Origin: an uncultured Lachnospiraceae bacterium
Lineage (GTDB): Bacteria > Bacillota > Clostridia > Lachnospirales > Lachnospiraceae
Reading direction: 5' to 3'
DNA: 64,000 bases
NCBI GenBank assembly: GCA_949743325.1
Contig: CATJTQ010000121.1
Location: 88,159-152,158 of the forward strand
This document shows, one piece after another, positions 54,209 through 63,225 of the stretch. Position 1 is the stretch's first letter. Each line of letters opens with the position of its first letter. The position numbers and the translations under genes were made by a program. The notes beneath the pieces were generated by a model. It searched no databases. It was not told the DNA's origin and worked only from the letters and a program-made list of their open reading frames with translations.

Positions 54209-55210
54209 TTAAAAATTCAAATCAATCTCAATTCCTTTAAGATCATCTGCTACAAGTCCCTGTTCTTCAAGCATATTAAATATAGCAGCCTTTGCATCTG
54301 CAACACTGTTAGGAACACTTTGAACTGCCTCTATCTCCTGTTTTAATTTGCTGTTTTCTACAGCTCCGATTAATAGTTCCTCCAGATCTTCTCTTTTCTC
54401 CTTCTGTTCCTCCAATCTTTCTTCCTGTTCTTCTTTATTCTCTGCTACTTCTTCTGCTTTCTCTTTCTCTTCTTCTGCCTTTTCATCCACTTTATCTTTT
54501 GCATCCTGAACAAGCATACCAACTATTTCATCTTCTGTCACTTCAATTAAATTGTCTGCTGACTCTTTTGCCTCTAACATAGTTTTAGATTTTAACTGTT
54601 CTGATTTCATATCATATATGCCCGCTGACAATGCCCGTATCTCTTGTTCTGATTTGTTAACTTTATTTTGTGCCGTCACTTGCGCCTGATTAATCTCCAA
54701 CACTCTGTTTTGATACTCTGTTCTCGGAGCATTCTGAAGTTCCCGCAGTCTATCTAACTCCTCCTTAGTAAAATTTTCTGAGTTGGCTCCTCCAATAGAA
54801 TTTTGATATTTCTGAAGTAATTCTAAATCTTTTTGTTCATCAGAATCTTCTGCGACACCATACTGTTGTCTAAGTTGCTCTTTCTGCTCCTCAAAAGATT
54901 TTATACTACCGTTACCCTCAATAACTTCTGCAACTTTCTGATCACGCAGCTCAGTAAGTTCATTGCGGGCATCTAAAGCTTCTTTATCTTTATTAACAGC
55001 TTCCATAATAAGTTTCATTGCCTGCTTCTGAGCCTGCTTTCTCTTCTGTTCAACTTTAGCGTTTATATCTAAGTTTTGATTAAAATTACCTCCGAAAATA
55101 TTTCTTCCTATTTTACCATCAGATTTATCATTTTGATCTGTTTTATCATCTGAATTTATGTACAAAAACATTCCCTGTTTATTATTTATGTCAGTTGCAT
55201 TAATTCTCAT
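54209..55210 (-). CDS. Charged coiled-coil protein of unknown function
   Basis: A 333-residue protein without signal peptide or membrane segment. After a 50-residue Asn/Asp-rich start (INATDINNKQGMFLYINSDD) it is almost wholly predicted coiled coil, rich in Glu, Lys and Gln, most strongly at about 230-285 (runs of EEKEKAEEVAENKEEQEERL). A short compact C-terminus holds DAKAAIFNMLEEQGLV. The RBS is AGGAGG. Its neighbour across a divergent gap is the CotJ spore-coat operon, so a sporulation role is possible but is only inferred from position. No family recognised. Confidence 0.65.
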   Translation of the reverse strand: MRINATDINNKQGMFLYINSDDKTDQNDKSDGKIGRNIFGGNFNQNLDINAKVEQKRKQAQKQAMKLIMEAVNKDKEALDARNELTELRDQKVAEVIEGNGSIKSFEEQKEQLRQQYGVAEDSDEQKDLELLQKYQNSIGGANSENFTKEELDRLRELQNAPRTEYQNRVLEINQAQVTAQNKVNKSEQEIRALSAGIYDMKSEQLKSKTMLEAKESADNLIEVTEDEIVGMLVQDAKDKVDEKAEEEKEKAEEVAENKEEQEERLEEQKEKREDLEELLIGAVENSKLKQEIEAVQSVPNSVADAKAAIFNMLEEQGLVADDLKGIEIDLNF

Positions 55211-55405
55211 ATATTTTCCTCCTTAAAACCAATTTGAAAACTGTTAATTTTTAACTTCAAATAATATATCGAAAAAAATTACTGATTTACTAATATTTTT
55301 CCTATTTTTTTATAGATTATTTTTTTATAAATTTCACATAGTAACAATGTCGCTTTAATAATTCAATTGAATTTCGAAGCTAAAACAGACAATAAGGAGG
55401 AAATT

Positions 55406-55843
55406 ATGGATAATCAAACTAAACCGCTTGCTATTGCCAGCGTTGAAAAACAGCAATGCGATAAAAATAATTTATATGATCCTAAGACTGCACTTTTTGA
55501 AGGCACTATCTTTCCAGAACTAAATCTACCGTTTTTTGCAACTGAGAGTATTCATTCTGATAATACTTTTAAATCTGAAAATGAAGAAGAGGAATTATTA
55601 AATAAAATTAGTATGGAAAGCTTTTATCTTGACGATTTAACACTTTATATGGATACCCATGACTGTGATAAAGAAATAATCGCAATATTTGATGAACACC
55701 TGCAAAAGAGAGAAGAACTTACCAAGGAGTTTGCTGAAAAATACTATCCTCTTACAAGACACTTTATACCATATTCAAAACAGCACCCTGACTGTTTTAG
55801 CTGGAAATTAGGAAAACCTGTATGGGAAGGAGGCTGCTGTTAA
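55406..55843 (+). CDS. CotJA-CotJB fusion spore-coat protein
   Basis: A 145-residue protein that joins two coat proteins that are separate in Bacillus. Residues about 20-45 carry the CotJA signature (LYDPKTALFEGTIFPELNLP). After an acidic linker, residues about 65-140 match CotJB (LLNKISMESFYLDDLTLYMD, THDCDKE, REELTKEFAEKYYPLT, and a C-terminal Trp-containing end). It starts after AAGGAGGA at 55406; the longer frame from 55367 has no ribosome site. It ends in GGCC and overlaps the CotJC gene by one base (TAATG). It is probably expressed in the mother cell during sporulation. Confidence 0.78.
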   Translation: MDNQTKPLAIASVEKQQCDKNNLYDPKTALFEGTIFPELNLPFFATESIHSDNTFKSENEEEELLNKISMESFYLDDLTLYMDTHDCDKEIIAIFDEHLQKREELTKEFAEKYYPLTRHFIPYSKQHPDCFSWKLGKPVWEGGCC

Positions 55844-56493
55844 TGTGGGCTTATGAAAAGAGGTTACAATACCCTGTAAAAATAACAAAAACATGTCCAA
55901 AAACGGCTCAGTTAATTATTAGCCAGTATGGAGGTCCTGACGGCGAACTAAGTGCATCCTTGCGTTATCTTTCTCAACGATACAGTATGCCGCTAAAAGA
56001 AGTAGGTGGACTTCTTACTGACATAGGAACTGAAGAGTTAGGGCATATGGAAATTATATGTGCTATGGTCTATCAGCTTACAAAAGACCTTCCAATGCAG
56101 AAAATAAAAGAAAGCGGATTTGACTTATACTATGTGGACCACACTACAGCTTTATGGCCTCAAGCCGCTGCAGGTCTTCCTTTCTGTGCAACTGAATTAC
56201 AATCAAAAGGGGATGCTATTTGCGACTTAACAGAAAATCTTGCTGCAGAACAAAAAGCAAGGGTAGTTTATGACAATCTCCTTAGAGAAATACAAGATCC
56301 TGAAGTAAGAGAACCTTTAAAATTTCTTCGTGCAAGAGAAATAGTCCATTTTCAAAGATTCGGCGAAGCATTGGAAAGAACAAAGGATAAATTAGATTCT
56401 AATAATTTTTATTATTTTAACGCCGAATTTGATAAATCGTTGTTTCATAAAGAAGAGAAACAATGCTGTAGTAAAAATTCACAGACTCAATAG
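55843..56493 (+). CDS. cotJC: CotJC, manganese-catalase-like spore-coat protein
   Basis: A 216-residue ferritin-like protein of the Mn-catalase/CotJC family. It starts MWAYEKRLQYPVKI, and its metal-ligand helices show GTEELGHMEIICAMVYQLTK, CDLTENLAAEQKARVVYDNL and AREIVHFQRFGEAL. CotJC is laid down with CotJA/B on the spore and may break down peroxide. The start at 55843 overlaps the preceding stop; GGAAGGAGG lies 9 bases upstream. The C-terminal tail ends Cys-Cys-Ser-Lys. Confidence 0.9.
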   Translation: MWAYEKRLQYPVKITKTCPKTAQLIISQYGGPDGELSASLRYLSQRYSMPLKEVGGLLTDIGTEELGHMEIICAMVYQLTKDLPMQKIKESGFDLYYVDHTTALWPQAAAGLPFCATELQSKGDAICDLTENLAAEQKARVVYDNLLREIQDPEVREPLKFLRAREIVHFQRFGEALERTKDKLDSNNFYYFNAEFDKSLFHKEEKQCCSKNSQTQ

Positions 56494-56560
56494 ATATCAA
56501 AGTTTCTGATGAAGCTATCACAGAATAAATATAATTAGTTAAAACAATAACTATAAAAAA

Positions 56561-56601
56561 CGCCATAAAGGGTAAAAAACATATCCCTTATGGCGTTTTT
56601 T
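56561..56601 (+). terminator. Strong terminator of the cotJ operon
   Basis: CGCCATAAAGGG and CCCTTATGGCG arms with a 12-base A-rich loop and six T. The left side has six A, so it could act in both directions. Between here and 56880 the gap is A+T-rich with nothing recognised. Confidence 0.85.
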
Positions 56602-56880
56602 AATCTATTTGTCATGTTAAGATCTATTTTCTCTCTAGTTAATTGTAAGATACAACAATTTATAGTAATTTTTAAAGTTTAGAAAATTTTTCTAGGTCTT
56701 CTTCTCTATTTTAAACAACACAAAATACAGTATATATATAAAGAAAAAAGAAGTAAAAACCATAACATTTATTCGTGAAAAACACAATAATTGTATCATA
56801 TTAACCAATTAACGGCACCCACTTCATATATAATATATGAAAAATCAATAAATTTTTTAATTATAACATCCATCAAAATA

Positions 56881-56909
56881 TAGACATGGAATTAAATTTA
56901 TGTTAAAAT
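56881..56909 (+). promoter_or_regulatory. Candidate promoter of the chemoreceptor gene
   Basis: TAGACA, 17 bases, TAAAAT, about 80 bases before the start codon. No flagellar sigma-D type box (TAAA / GCCGATAA) was seen. Confidence 0.45.
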
Positions 56910-56990
56910 GAATCGGTTGAAAATTGAATAGAAACTAAAAATAAAACGTAATATTAAAACAAAATTCTATTATGCTACGGAGGAAAGTTT

Positions 56991-59018
56991 ATGAAATTTC
57001 TTGTAAACCGAAAATTGGCTACTCGCATCGGTATTATTACTACAATAATTACATTAACTGGAATGATGCTTCTTTGGATAATAGTATCAAATAACGCATC
57101 TTCTATAGTTAAGAGTGATATTACTAACCAAATGACTGATGCTGTAGAATCTAGAGCCACAATCATCAATGAATATGTAACTTCAGTAGAGCAATATATG
57201 AATGCTTTTGCTTTGAGCGGTGAAGTTCGAGAACTCCTATTAAATCCAGACGATCCTGAAACCTTAAAAAAAGCACAAAAATATACAGAAGAATTTGCGT
57301 CTGTCAAAGATGTTTTTGAAGGACTATATATTGCTACTCCTGATACACATGTGCTGACACATACGTCTAAAGATGCTATAGGAATTACAACACGAAGCGG
57401 TGACTCACTTAAAACATTTCAAAGTACTATTTTGTCAGACAAACAGTTGACAAACTTAGGAATTATGAAATCTCCTGGAACTGGCAGTATGATTCTCTCA
57501 ATGTATTATCCAATATTCGATAATGACACATGCATTGGTTATGTAGGTGCAGGTGTATATGCAAGTCATTTAATGGATTCACTACTTAACCTTGATATTA
57601 AAGGTCTTCCAGACAGTGAATATGTATTTCTTAATGTAGAATCTGGTGTTTATCTTTATCATGAAGACGAAGATCTCTTAAATACTGAAACAGAGGATTC
57701 TGGATTTATTGAAATTATTAATCAAATCAAAGAAAATGGAAATACTAAGGCAAATACATATTCTTACAAAGATGAAAAAGGTGTAGATCAGCTTGTAGTG
57801 TATAAATACTTGCAAGACCGCAACTGGGTTTTTATGGTTCGTGATAATGCCACAGAAGTTTATGCCGCCGTTACCACAATTCGAATTGTAGTTGGTATAT
57901 TATGCGCTATTATGGCAATAACAATTATTTTTATAACACTGTTGATTTTATATCGTGAAGGTAAAGAACTTATGGTTGTTGAACGGGCAATCGGTCACTT
58001 GGGAGATTTAAATCTTTCTGCCGACCAAGAACTGCATGTATTTAATGGCAGAAAAGATGAGATTGGCATGATTGCACAGACAACTCATCATGTATGCGGT
58101 TGTTTACGACAAACAATTGAAGATGTTGGTCGTATTTTGGGAGAAATGGCAAACGGGAACCTATCTGTAAATGTTAAGGAAAACGAATCTTATTACATTG
58201 GTGATTTCAAAGTTCTTTCTGAAAGTTTGAAATCAATACACGCTAATTTTAAAAATGTAATTCGTGATATATCTAATGTTGCTCAACAAGTTGACTCTAG
58301 TGCTAATAAAGTAGCCACTGGTGCTCAAGCATTATCAGAAGGTACAATAGAACAGGCTGGTTCTATTGATGGGCTTGTATCCAATGTAACTGCAATTACA
58401 TCTCAAATACAAACTAATACTGTCCGCTGTGACAATGCCAGCGAATTAGTTGATAAAGCTGCCGGTTATGCCGCTGAAGCTGACCGAACAATGGAACAGT
58501 TGAGTACGGCAACTAGAAATATTGATCAATCATCATCCCAGATTGTTACTATTATCAAGACAATTGAAGATATTGCATTTCAGACAAATCTACTTGCATT
58601 GAACGCTTCTGTAGAAGCTGCTCATGTAGGAGCTGCCGGTCAAGGTTTTTCTGTTGTAGCATCTGAAGTCAGCAGCCTTGCTGCAAAATCATCTGAAGCA
58701 GCGCAAAATACAAGCAATTTGATAAATAATTCTCTGCATGATGTTAAAACAGGTACTAAATCAACAAATCTTGCTGTTTCTGCAATGCAGTTAATTAATG
58801 AATGTATTCAATCCATTAAAACTCTTATGGATGAAATAGACACCGCCAGTTCACAACAATCAGAAATGATTGCTATGGTAGATAATAGAATAAAAGAAAT
58901 TTATGAAGTTGTACAATCAAATTCTTCTGCTGCTGCGGAAAGTGCCACTGTGTCAATGGCTTTATCTAACCAGGCGAAAACTTTAAACAGTTTAATCAGC
59001 AGATTTAATATTGATTAA
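56991..59018 (+). CDS. Methyl-accepting chemotaxis protein with Cache sensor
   Basis: A 675-residue transmembrane receptor. It has helix 1 (about 13-33), a periplasm-facing double-Cache domain (about 37-290; LSMYYPIFDNDTCIGYVGAG), helix 2 (about 297-320), a HAMP-like linker, then a long signalling coiled coil. The tip reads IEDIAFQTNLLALNASVEAA followed by HVGAAGQGFSVVASEV, a variant of the usual RAGEAGKGFAVVA tip. It should signal to CheA/CheW in response to a small ligand, possibly an amino acid or organic acid. It stands alone with no che genes nearby. RBS GGAGGAA. Confidence 0.92.
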   Translation: MKFLVNRKLATRIGIITTIITLTGMMLLWIIVSNNASSIVKSDITNQMTDAVESRATIINEYVTSVEQYMNAFALSGEVRELLLNPDDPETLKKAQKYTEEFASVKDVFEGLYIATPDTHVLTHTSKDAIGITTRSGDSLKTFQSTILSDKQLTNLGIMKSPGTGSMILSMYYPIFDNDTCIGYVGAGVYASHLMDSLLNLDIKGLPDSEYVFLNVESGVYLYHEDEDLLNTETEDSGFIEIINQIKENGNTKANTYSYKDEKGVDQLVVYKYLQDRNWVFMVRDNATEVYAAVTTIRIVVGILCAIMAITIIFITLLILYREGKELMVVERAIGHLGDLNLSADQELHVFNGRKDEIGMIAQTTHHVCGCLRQTIEDVGRILGEMANGNLSVNVKENESYYIGDFKVLSESLKSIHANFKNVIRDISNVAQQVDSSANKVATGAQALSEGTIEQAGSIDGLVSNVTAITSQIQTNTVRCDNASELVDKAAGYAAEADRTMEQLSTATRNIDQSSSQIVTIIKTIEDIAFQTNLLALNASVEAAHVGAAGQGFSVVASEVSSLAAKSSEAAQNTSNLINNSLHDVKTGTKSTNLAVSAMQLINECIQSIKTLMDEIDTASSQQSEMIAMVDNRIKEIYEVVQSNSSAAAESATVSMALSNQAKTLNSLISRFNID

Positions 59019-59075
59019 TATTATGTTTCCTTGCTTTAAGGAATATCAATTATATTAGTTTCTATAGTCAAATAA

Positions 59076-59175
59076 TGGAGCTGTCAGAAAACGACTGCAT
59101 TTTTACAATATATTAAGTGAAACATTGAATATCATATTAATATATTGTGTGCAAATATCATTTCTGATAGCTCCA
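59076..59175. repeat. 100-bp nested palindrome between convergent genes
   Basis: Outer arms TGGAGCTGTCAGAAA (59076-59090) and TTTCTGATAGCTCCA (59161-59175) have one mismatch. Inner arms ACAATATATTAA (59105-59116) and TTAATATATTGT (59137-59148) are perfect. The region between outer and inner arms is also partly complementary (GCATTTTT against GTGCAAAT). It starts 58 bases after the chemoreceptor stop and ends 9 bases before the convergent cysE stop. It may be a large bidirectional terminator or a MITE-like element. Confidence 0.65.
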
Positions 59176-59184
59176 TAAAATTTA

Positions 59185-60144
59185 TTACCAATTATCATCC
59201 TGTTCAAATTCCATACTTTTAACAGAATTTTGAGAATTATATTTATAATTTAACTCTTGATTTTTTATACTTACAGTTGCACCTGCCTGTACAGATTTAG
59301 TTATAAATGCATTGCCGCCAACAACTACTCCTTCCTCTATAATAGTGTCTCCTCCTAGTATTGAGGCACCTGAGTATATTGTTACATTATCTTGAATAGT
59401 CGGATGCCTTCTCTTGTTACGCAGTTTTTGTCCTCCTTTTGTAGAGAGAGCTCCAAGCGTTACTCCCTGATATAATTTAACATTATTTCCTATTACCGTT
59501 GTCTCTCCAACTACAATACCTGTTCCATGGTCTATACAGAAATATTTTCCTATAGTTGCCCCCGGATGGATATCTATACCAGTTACACTATGCGCATGCT
59601 CTGTCATCATTCTTGGAATAAGAGGAACATCTAATGTAAACAGTTCATGTGCTATGCGATTTACCATAATAGCATAAATACCCGGATAGGAAAATATAAC
59701 TTCATCAACGCTTGTAGCAGCAGGATCTCCGTCATAAGCCGCTTCAACATCAGTTTCCATAAATTCACGAATCTTAGGAATTGTATTCATAAAATCCAAG
59801 GCTAATTTTGAAGACAATGTATCAATCATTTCTTCATCTGCATTTACATATTTTTCATCATAAGATAATACTCCTCTTATCTGCCTGCTTAAGTTAAACA
59901 ATACATCTTCCAGAAGCATAGTAAGATTATTTTTAACTGTGTAAGTGCGATAACCTTTATTATGAAAAAATCCCGGAAATATTATTTGCTGTAATTTATA
60001 TATAATATCAACCAAAACTTCTTTATCTGGCTGGTTAAACATATTTACCTTATTAATAGATTTCTCTTTCTTATAATCATCTAATATGTTTTCTACTAAC
60101 TTTGTTATATCTTCTTCTGTTATCACTTTATTCTTTGAATTCAT
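59185..60144 (-). CDS. cysE: Serine O-acetyltransferase, EpsC type
   Basis: A 319-residue cytoplasmic enzyme that makes O-acetylserine from serine and acetyl-CoA for cysteine synthesis. The N-terminal helical part is about 165 residues (longer than short CysE forms and typical of EpsC). The C-terminal left-handed beta-helix follows, with hexapeptide turns and catalytic segments GIDIHPGATIGKYFCIDHGT, VVGETTVIGNN and LYQGVTLGAL. GGQKLRNKRRHPTI is the usual substrate loop. The end is KSMEFEQDDNW. No T-box or other leader was recognised. RBS AGGAG. Confidence 0.92.
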   Translation of the reverse strand: MNSKNKVITEEDITKLVENILDDYKKEKSINKVNMFNQPDKEVLVDIIYKLQQIIFPGFFHNKGYRTYTVKNNLTMLLEDVLFNLSRQIRGVLSYDEKYVNADEEMIDTLSSKLALDFMNTIPKIREFMETDVEAAYDGDPAATSVDEVIFSYPGIYAIMVNRIAHELFTLDVPLIPRMMTEHAHSVTGIDIHPGATIGKYFCIDHGTGIVVGETTVIGNNVKLYQGVTLGALSTKGGQKLRNKRRHPTIQDNVTIYSGASILGGDTIIEEGVVVGGNAFITKSVQAGATVSIKNQELNYKYNSQNSVKSMEFEQDDNW

Positions 60145-60219
60145 AAAACTCCTAAAAAATATTATGTTTTTATTATTATATTCAATAATATTTTATCAGC
60201 TGCAACATTTGAATTAATT

Positions 60220-60516
60220 TTAATAAGTATAGTCCATACACAGTCTTGTCTTTGTAAATGGACGTACTTTTAAATCAGCCACAGCCACATGCTCTGGATG
60301 TGATGCATAAAGCTTTAGAGCCTCCTCATCCTCAAAAGAAGAATCTAACATTACATCTGCATTTGATGAAGCCAATCCATGAATTTTAACACTAATATCT
60401 AAAAGTCCCGGGATTTTCCCCTGAAGACCTTCAAGTCCATCTTTTATATCAGCTTTTATTTTATCTGCCTCATTAATATCATCATTTAACTGCCATAATA
60501 TAATATGTTTTACCAT
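60220..60516 (-). CDS. Dabb (stress-responsive A/B barrel) family protein
   Basis: A 98-residue small protein with the typical MVKHIILWQLNDD start, a central amphipathic helix (IKADIKDGLEGLQGKIPGL) and the LYASHPEHVAVADLKVRPF end. Dabb domains form dimeric ferredoxin-like barrels; many are of unknown role. Its ATG overlaps the end of the MATE gene by 7 bases, with AAGGAG 9 bases upstream inside that gene, so it is co-transcribed with it. Confidence 0.85.
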   Translation of the reverse strand: MVKHIILWQLNDDINEADKIKADIKDGLEGLQGKIPGLLDISVKIHGLASSNADVMLDSSFEDEEALKLYASHPEHVAVADLKVRPFTKTRLCMDYTY

Positions 60517-61862
60517 TTCTTACCACTCCTTTTTAACTCTCTTTCATAATATATATAAAAAATAATACAAATAACAGACGATAATAAAGAACCTAACGGT
60601 GCGGCAAGACCCATAGGATAGAGCGTATTTGAATAAATTTTACTTGCCAAGTAAGCACCTGGAATTCTAATTATAATTATAGCCAAAATATTATGAATAA
60701 ATGAAATACCTGACTTCTGACGTCCACAAAAATAACCGCTAAAGCAAAAATGTATGGCTGCAAAGACACAATCCAGCGAATATGCCTTTAGATATAAGCT
60801 GCCTGCCGACAAAACTTTTGAATCTAATGTAAACATTCCCACCAATGTCTGTGGCAGAAACTGGCAGTATATAAAACAGACAAGTCCCCATGAAACAGTG
60901 ATAATAAGTCCATACTTCAGCGATTTTTTAGCACGAAACGGTTTGTCCGCACCAATATTTTGTGCTGTAATTGCAGATATCGCCGATAAAAATGCTGAAG
61001 GAACAAGAAACATAAAGGAAATAATTTTTTCAACTATACCTACCCCTGCCGAAAAAATAAGTCCCCGGCTGTTTGCAATTACTGTTATTATAACAAATGC
61101 CACTTGTATAAGACCATCCTGCATAGCAATCGGCACACCTACCTTTAATATTGCTGACATAACACGTCTGTTTATACAAATATCATTCCTTTTTAATGAA
61201 AATCCGAAATTTTGCTTATTCATTACAGCAATTGATATTACTACACTTACAGCCTGTCCGCAAATTGTGCCTAAAGCAGCCCCTGCAGCCCCCATTCTAA
61301 AATATCCGATAAATATAAAATCAAATATTATATTGACGATACAGGCAATGCCAACAAAATACATCGGCAGCTTAGAATTTCCCAATCCCCGAAAAATGCT
61401 GCTGATTACATTATAAGCCACAATAAACGGAATCCCTGCAAAACAAATTATCAAATATATATTTGTCTCCTTTACTGCCTCTTTTGGTGTCATCATTATA
61501 TTAGTTATACTTTGTGATGACAATATAAGAATAACTGTAATGCTTACTGCAAACAGACAAAAAAACATTATTGTATTAACTATTGTCATTTTTATCTCAT
61601 CAGTATTTTTAGCCCCCGCTGCATTCGCAATTTTAACCGTTGAGCCCATTGCCAAACCAACAATAATAACTGTTAGCATATGTGTAATTTGACTTCCTAT
61701 TGATACGGCAGTAGTTGTCTCAGAAGCATTGTATAAGCCAACTACATATAGATCTGCCATTCCATAAAATGTCTGCAGAAAACAAGATATTAAATATGGA
61801 AGTGCAAAAATAATTAATGTCTTTCCTATGTTTCCTGCAGTTAAATCATTTTTAGTATTCAT
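60510..61862 (-). CDS. MATE family efflux transporter
   Basis: A 450-residue membrane protein with about 12 helices in two halves of the MATE fold. It starts GNIGKTLIIFALPYLISCFL; the first half holds FYGMADLYVVGLYNA and the second GVPIAMQDGLIQVAFVIITV and AAIHFCFSGYFCGRQKSGIS. It likely exports drugs or metabolites in exchange for Na+ or H+. No clear ribosome site is seen before ATG (AACTAAGTAG), although the gap from FabF is only 24 bases, so translation may depend on coupling. Confidence 0.9.
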   Translation of the reverse strand: MNTKNDLTAGNIGKTLIIFALPYLISCFLQTFYGMADLYVVGLYNASETTTAVSIGSQITHMLTVIIVGLAMGSTVKIANAAGAKNTDEIKMTIVNTIMFFCLFAVSITVILILSSQSITNIMMTPKEAVKETNIYLIICFAGIPFIVAYNVISSIFRGLGNSKLPMYFVGIACIVNIIFDFIFIGYFRMGAAGAALGTICGQAVSVVISIAVMNKQNFGFSLKRNDICINRRVMSAILKVGVPIAMQDGLIQVAFVIITVIANSRGLIFSAGVGIVEKIISFMFLVPSAFLSAISAITAQNIGADKPFRAKKSLKYGLIITVSWGLVCFIYCQFLPQTLVGMFTLDSKVLSAGSLYLKAYSLDCVFAAIHFCFSGYFCGRQKSGISFIHNILAIIIIRIPGAYLASKIYSNTLYPMGLAAPLGSLLSSVICIIFYIYYERELKRSGKKW

Positions 61863-61886
61863 CTACTTAGTTTATTTTTCTATTTA

Positions 61887-63116
61887 TTAATCACACTTTT
61901 TGAATACAACAGTAGCGTTATGTCCGCCAAAGCCTAATGAATTAGATATTGCATAATTAATTGTCATATCTCTTCCCTTGTTCGGAACAACATCTAAATC
62001 GCATTCTTCATCAGGTACTTTATAGTTTACTGTCGGAGGAGCAAAATCATTTTTTACTGCCAAAGTCGTTATTATTGCCTCAACTCCGCCGCTCGCTCCA
62101 AGAAGATGTCCTGTCATAGATTTAGTTGAACTTATTGCCACTTTTTTTGCTGCATCTCCAAATGCTAATTTTACAGCTCTTGTCTCACCCTTGTCATTTA
62201 GAGGGGTAGATGTTCCGTGAGCATTTATATACTGTACATCTGACGGTGTAATTCCTGCTGATTCGATTGCCAATTGCATACATTTTGCAGCACCGCTTCC
62301 ATCTTCTAACGGCGCGGTAATATGATAAGCGTCACAATTAGCTCCATATCCGGCTATCTCACAATATATTTCAGCACCTCTTGCTTTAGCATGTTCATAT
62401 TCCTCCAAAACTAAAATCCCGGCGCCCTCGCCCATAACAAAACCGTTTCGCTCTTTGTCAAATGGAATAGATGCGCGATTAGGATCACTGTTAGTAGACA
62501 GAGCTTGTAAAGCTGTAAAACCGCCAATACCAAATGTTGTTATCGAAGCCTCAGCGCCTCCACAGACAATCATATCTGAATACCCGTCTTTTATATTTCT
62601 AAACGCATCTCCAACAGCGTTAGTACCGGCTGCACAAGCAGTAACAACACATGTACAGATTCCTTTTAAACCATATGTAATGGCAATTCTGGCAGCGGCC
62701 ATATTAGAAATGGACATCGGAATAAAAAATGGCGAAACTCTGTCAAATCCTTTTTCCATACCTCTTGTATGATCACTCTCAATAGTACCCAATCCTCCGA
62801 TACCGCTGGCAACTATTACTCCCATCCTGTCCAAATCTTCATTATCCAAATCTAAACCGCTGTCCTCAATAGCTTCTTTAGCCGCTACCAACGCAAACTG
62901 GCTGAACCTGTCCATTTTACGAAGTTCTTTTTTATCTATACATGAAACATCCAAATCCTTTACTTCTCCAGCAACACTTACCTTTCTTCCCTCAGTGTCA
63001 TAATGAGTAATAGGAGCAATACCGCATTTGCCCTCTTTAACAGATTCCCACATATCTTTAACATTATTGCCTATTGGTGTAACAGCACCTATTCCTGTAA
63101 CTACAACTCTTCTCAT
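61887..63116 (-). CDS. fabF: 3-oxoacyl-ACP synthase II
   Basis: A 409-residue condensing enzyme of type II fatty acid synthesis. The active site is complete: Cys 161 (VTACAAGTNA), His 300 (NAHGTSTPLND) and His 337 (TGHLLGASGG), close to the positions in characterised FabF. It starts RRVVVTGIGAVTPIGNN and ends NSLGFGGHNATVVF. The start at 63116 is chosen because GGAGGA lies 7 bases upstream; the ATG 15 bases earlier overlaps that site. It follows fabH (109-base gap) without acpP, fabK, fabD or fabG between, unlike the usual Firmicutes cluster. Confidence 0.93.
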   Translation of the reverse strand: MRRVVVTGIGAVTPIGNNVKDMWESVKEGKCGIAPITHYDTEGRKVSVAGEVKDLDVSCIDKKELRKMDRFSQFALVAAKEAIEDSGLDLDNEDLDRMGVIVASGIGGLGTIESDHTRGMEKGFDRVSPFFIPMSISNMAAARIAITYGLKGICTCVVTACAAGTNAVGDAFRNIKDGYSDMIVCGGAEASITTFGIGGFTALQALSTNSDPNRASIPFDKERNGFVMGEGAGILVLEEYEHAKARGAEIYCEIAGYGANCDAYHITAPLEDGSGAAKCMQLAIESAGITPSDVQYINAHGTSTPLNDKGETRAVKLAFGDAAKKVAISSTKSMTGHLLGASGGVEAIITTLAVKNDFAPPTVNYKVPDEECDLDVVPNKGRDMTINYAISNSLGFGGHNATVVFKKCD

Positions 63117-63225
63117 TATATATTCCTCCATTTATTCATTTATTTATTCGTTCTTGAATAATATTACTGCAAAACTTACATTTATTCTCTGCAAGCATAC
63201 CTGTCTTACTTTTTGATAAAAAAAA

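Noticed and set aside
60754..61416. 220-codon frame on the plus strand inside the MATE gene
   Set aside because: Antisense shadow of a transmembrane gene with no ribosome site or recognisable motif.
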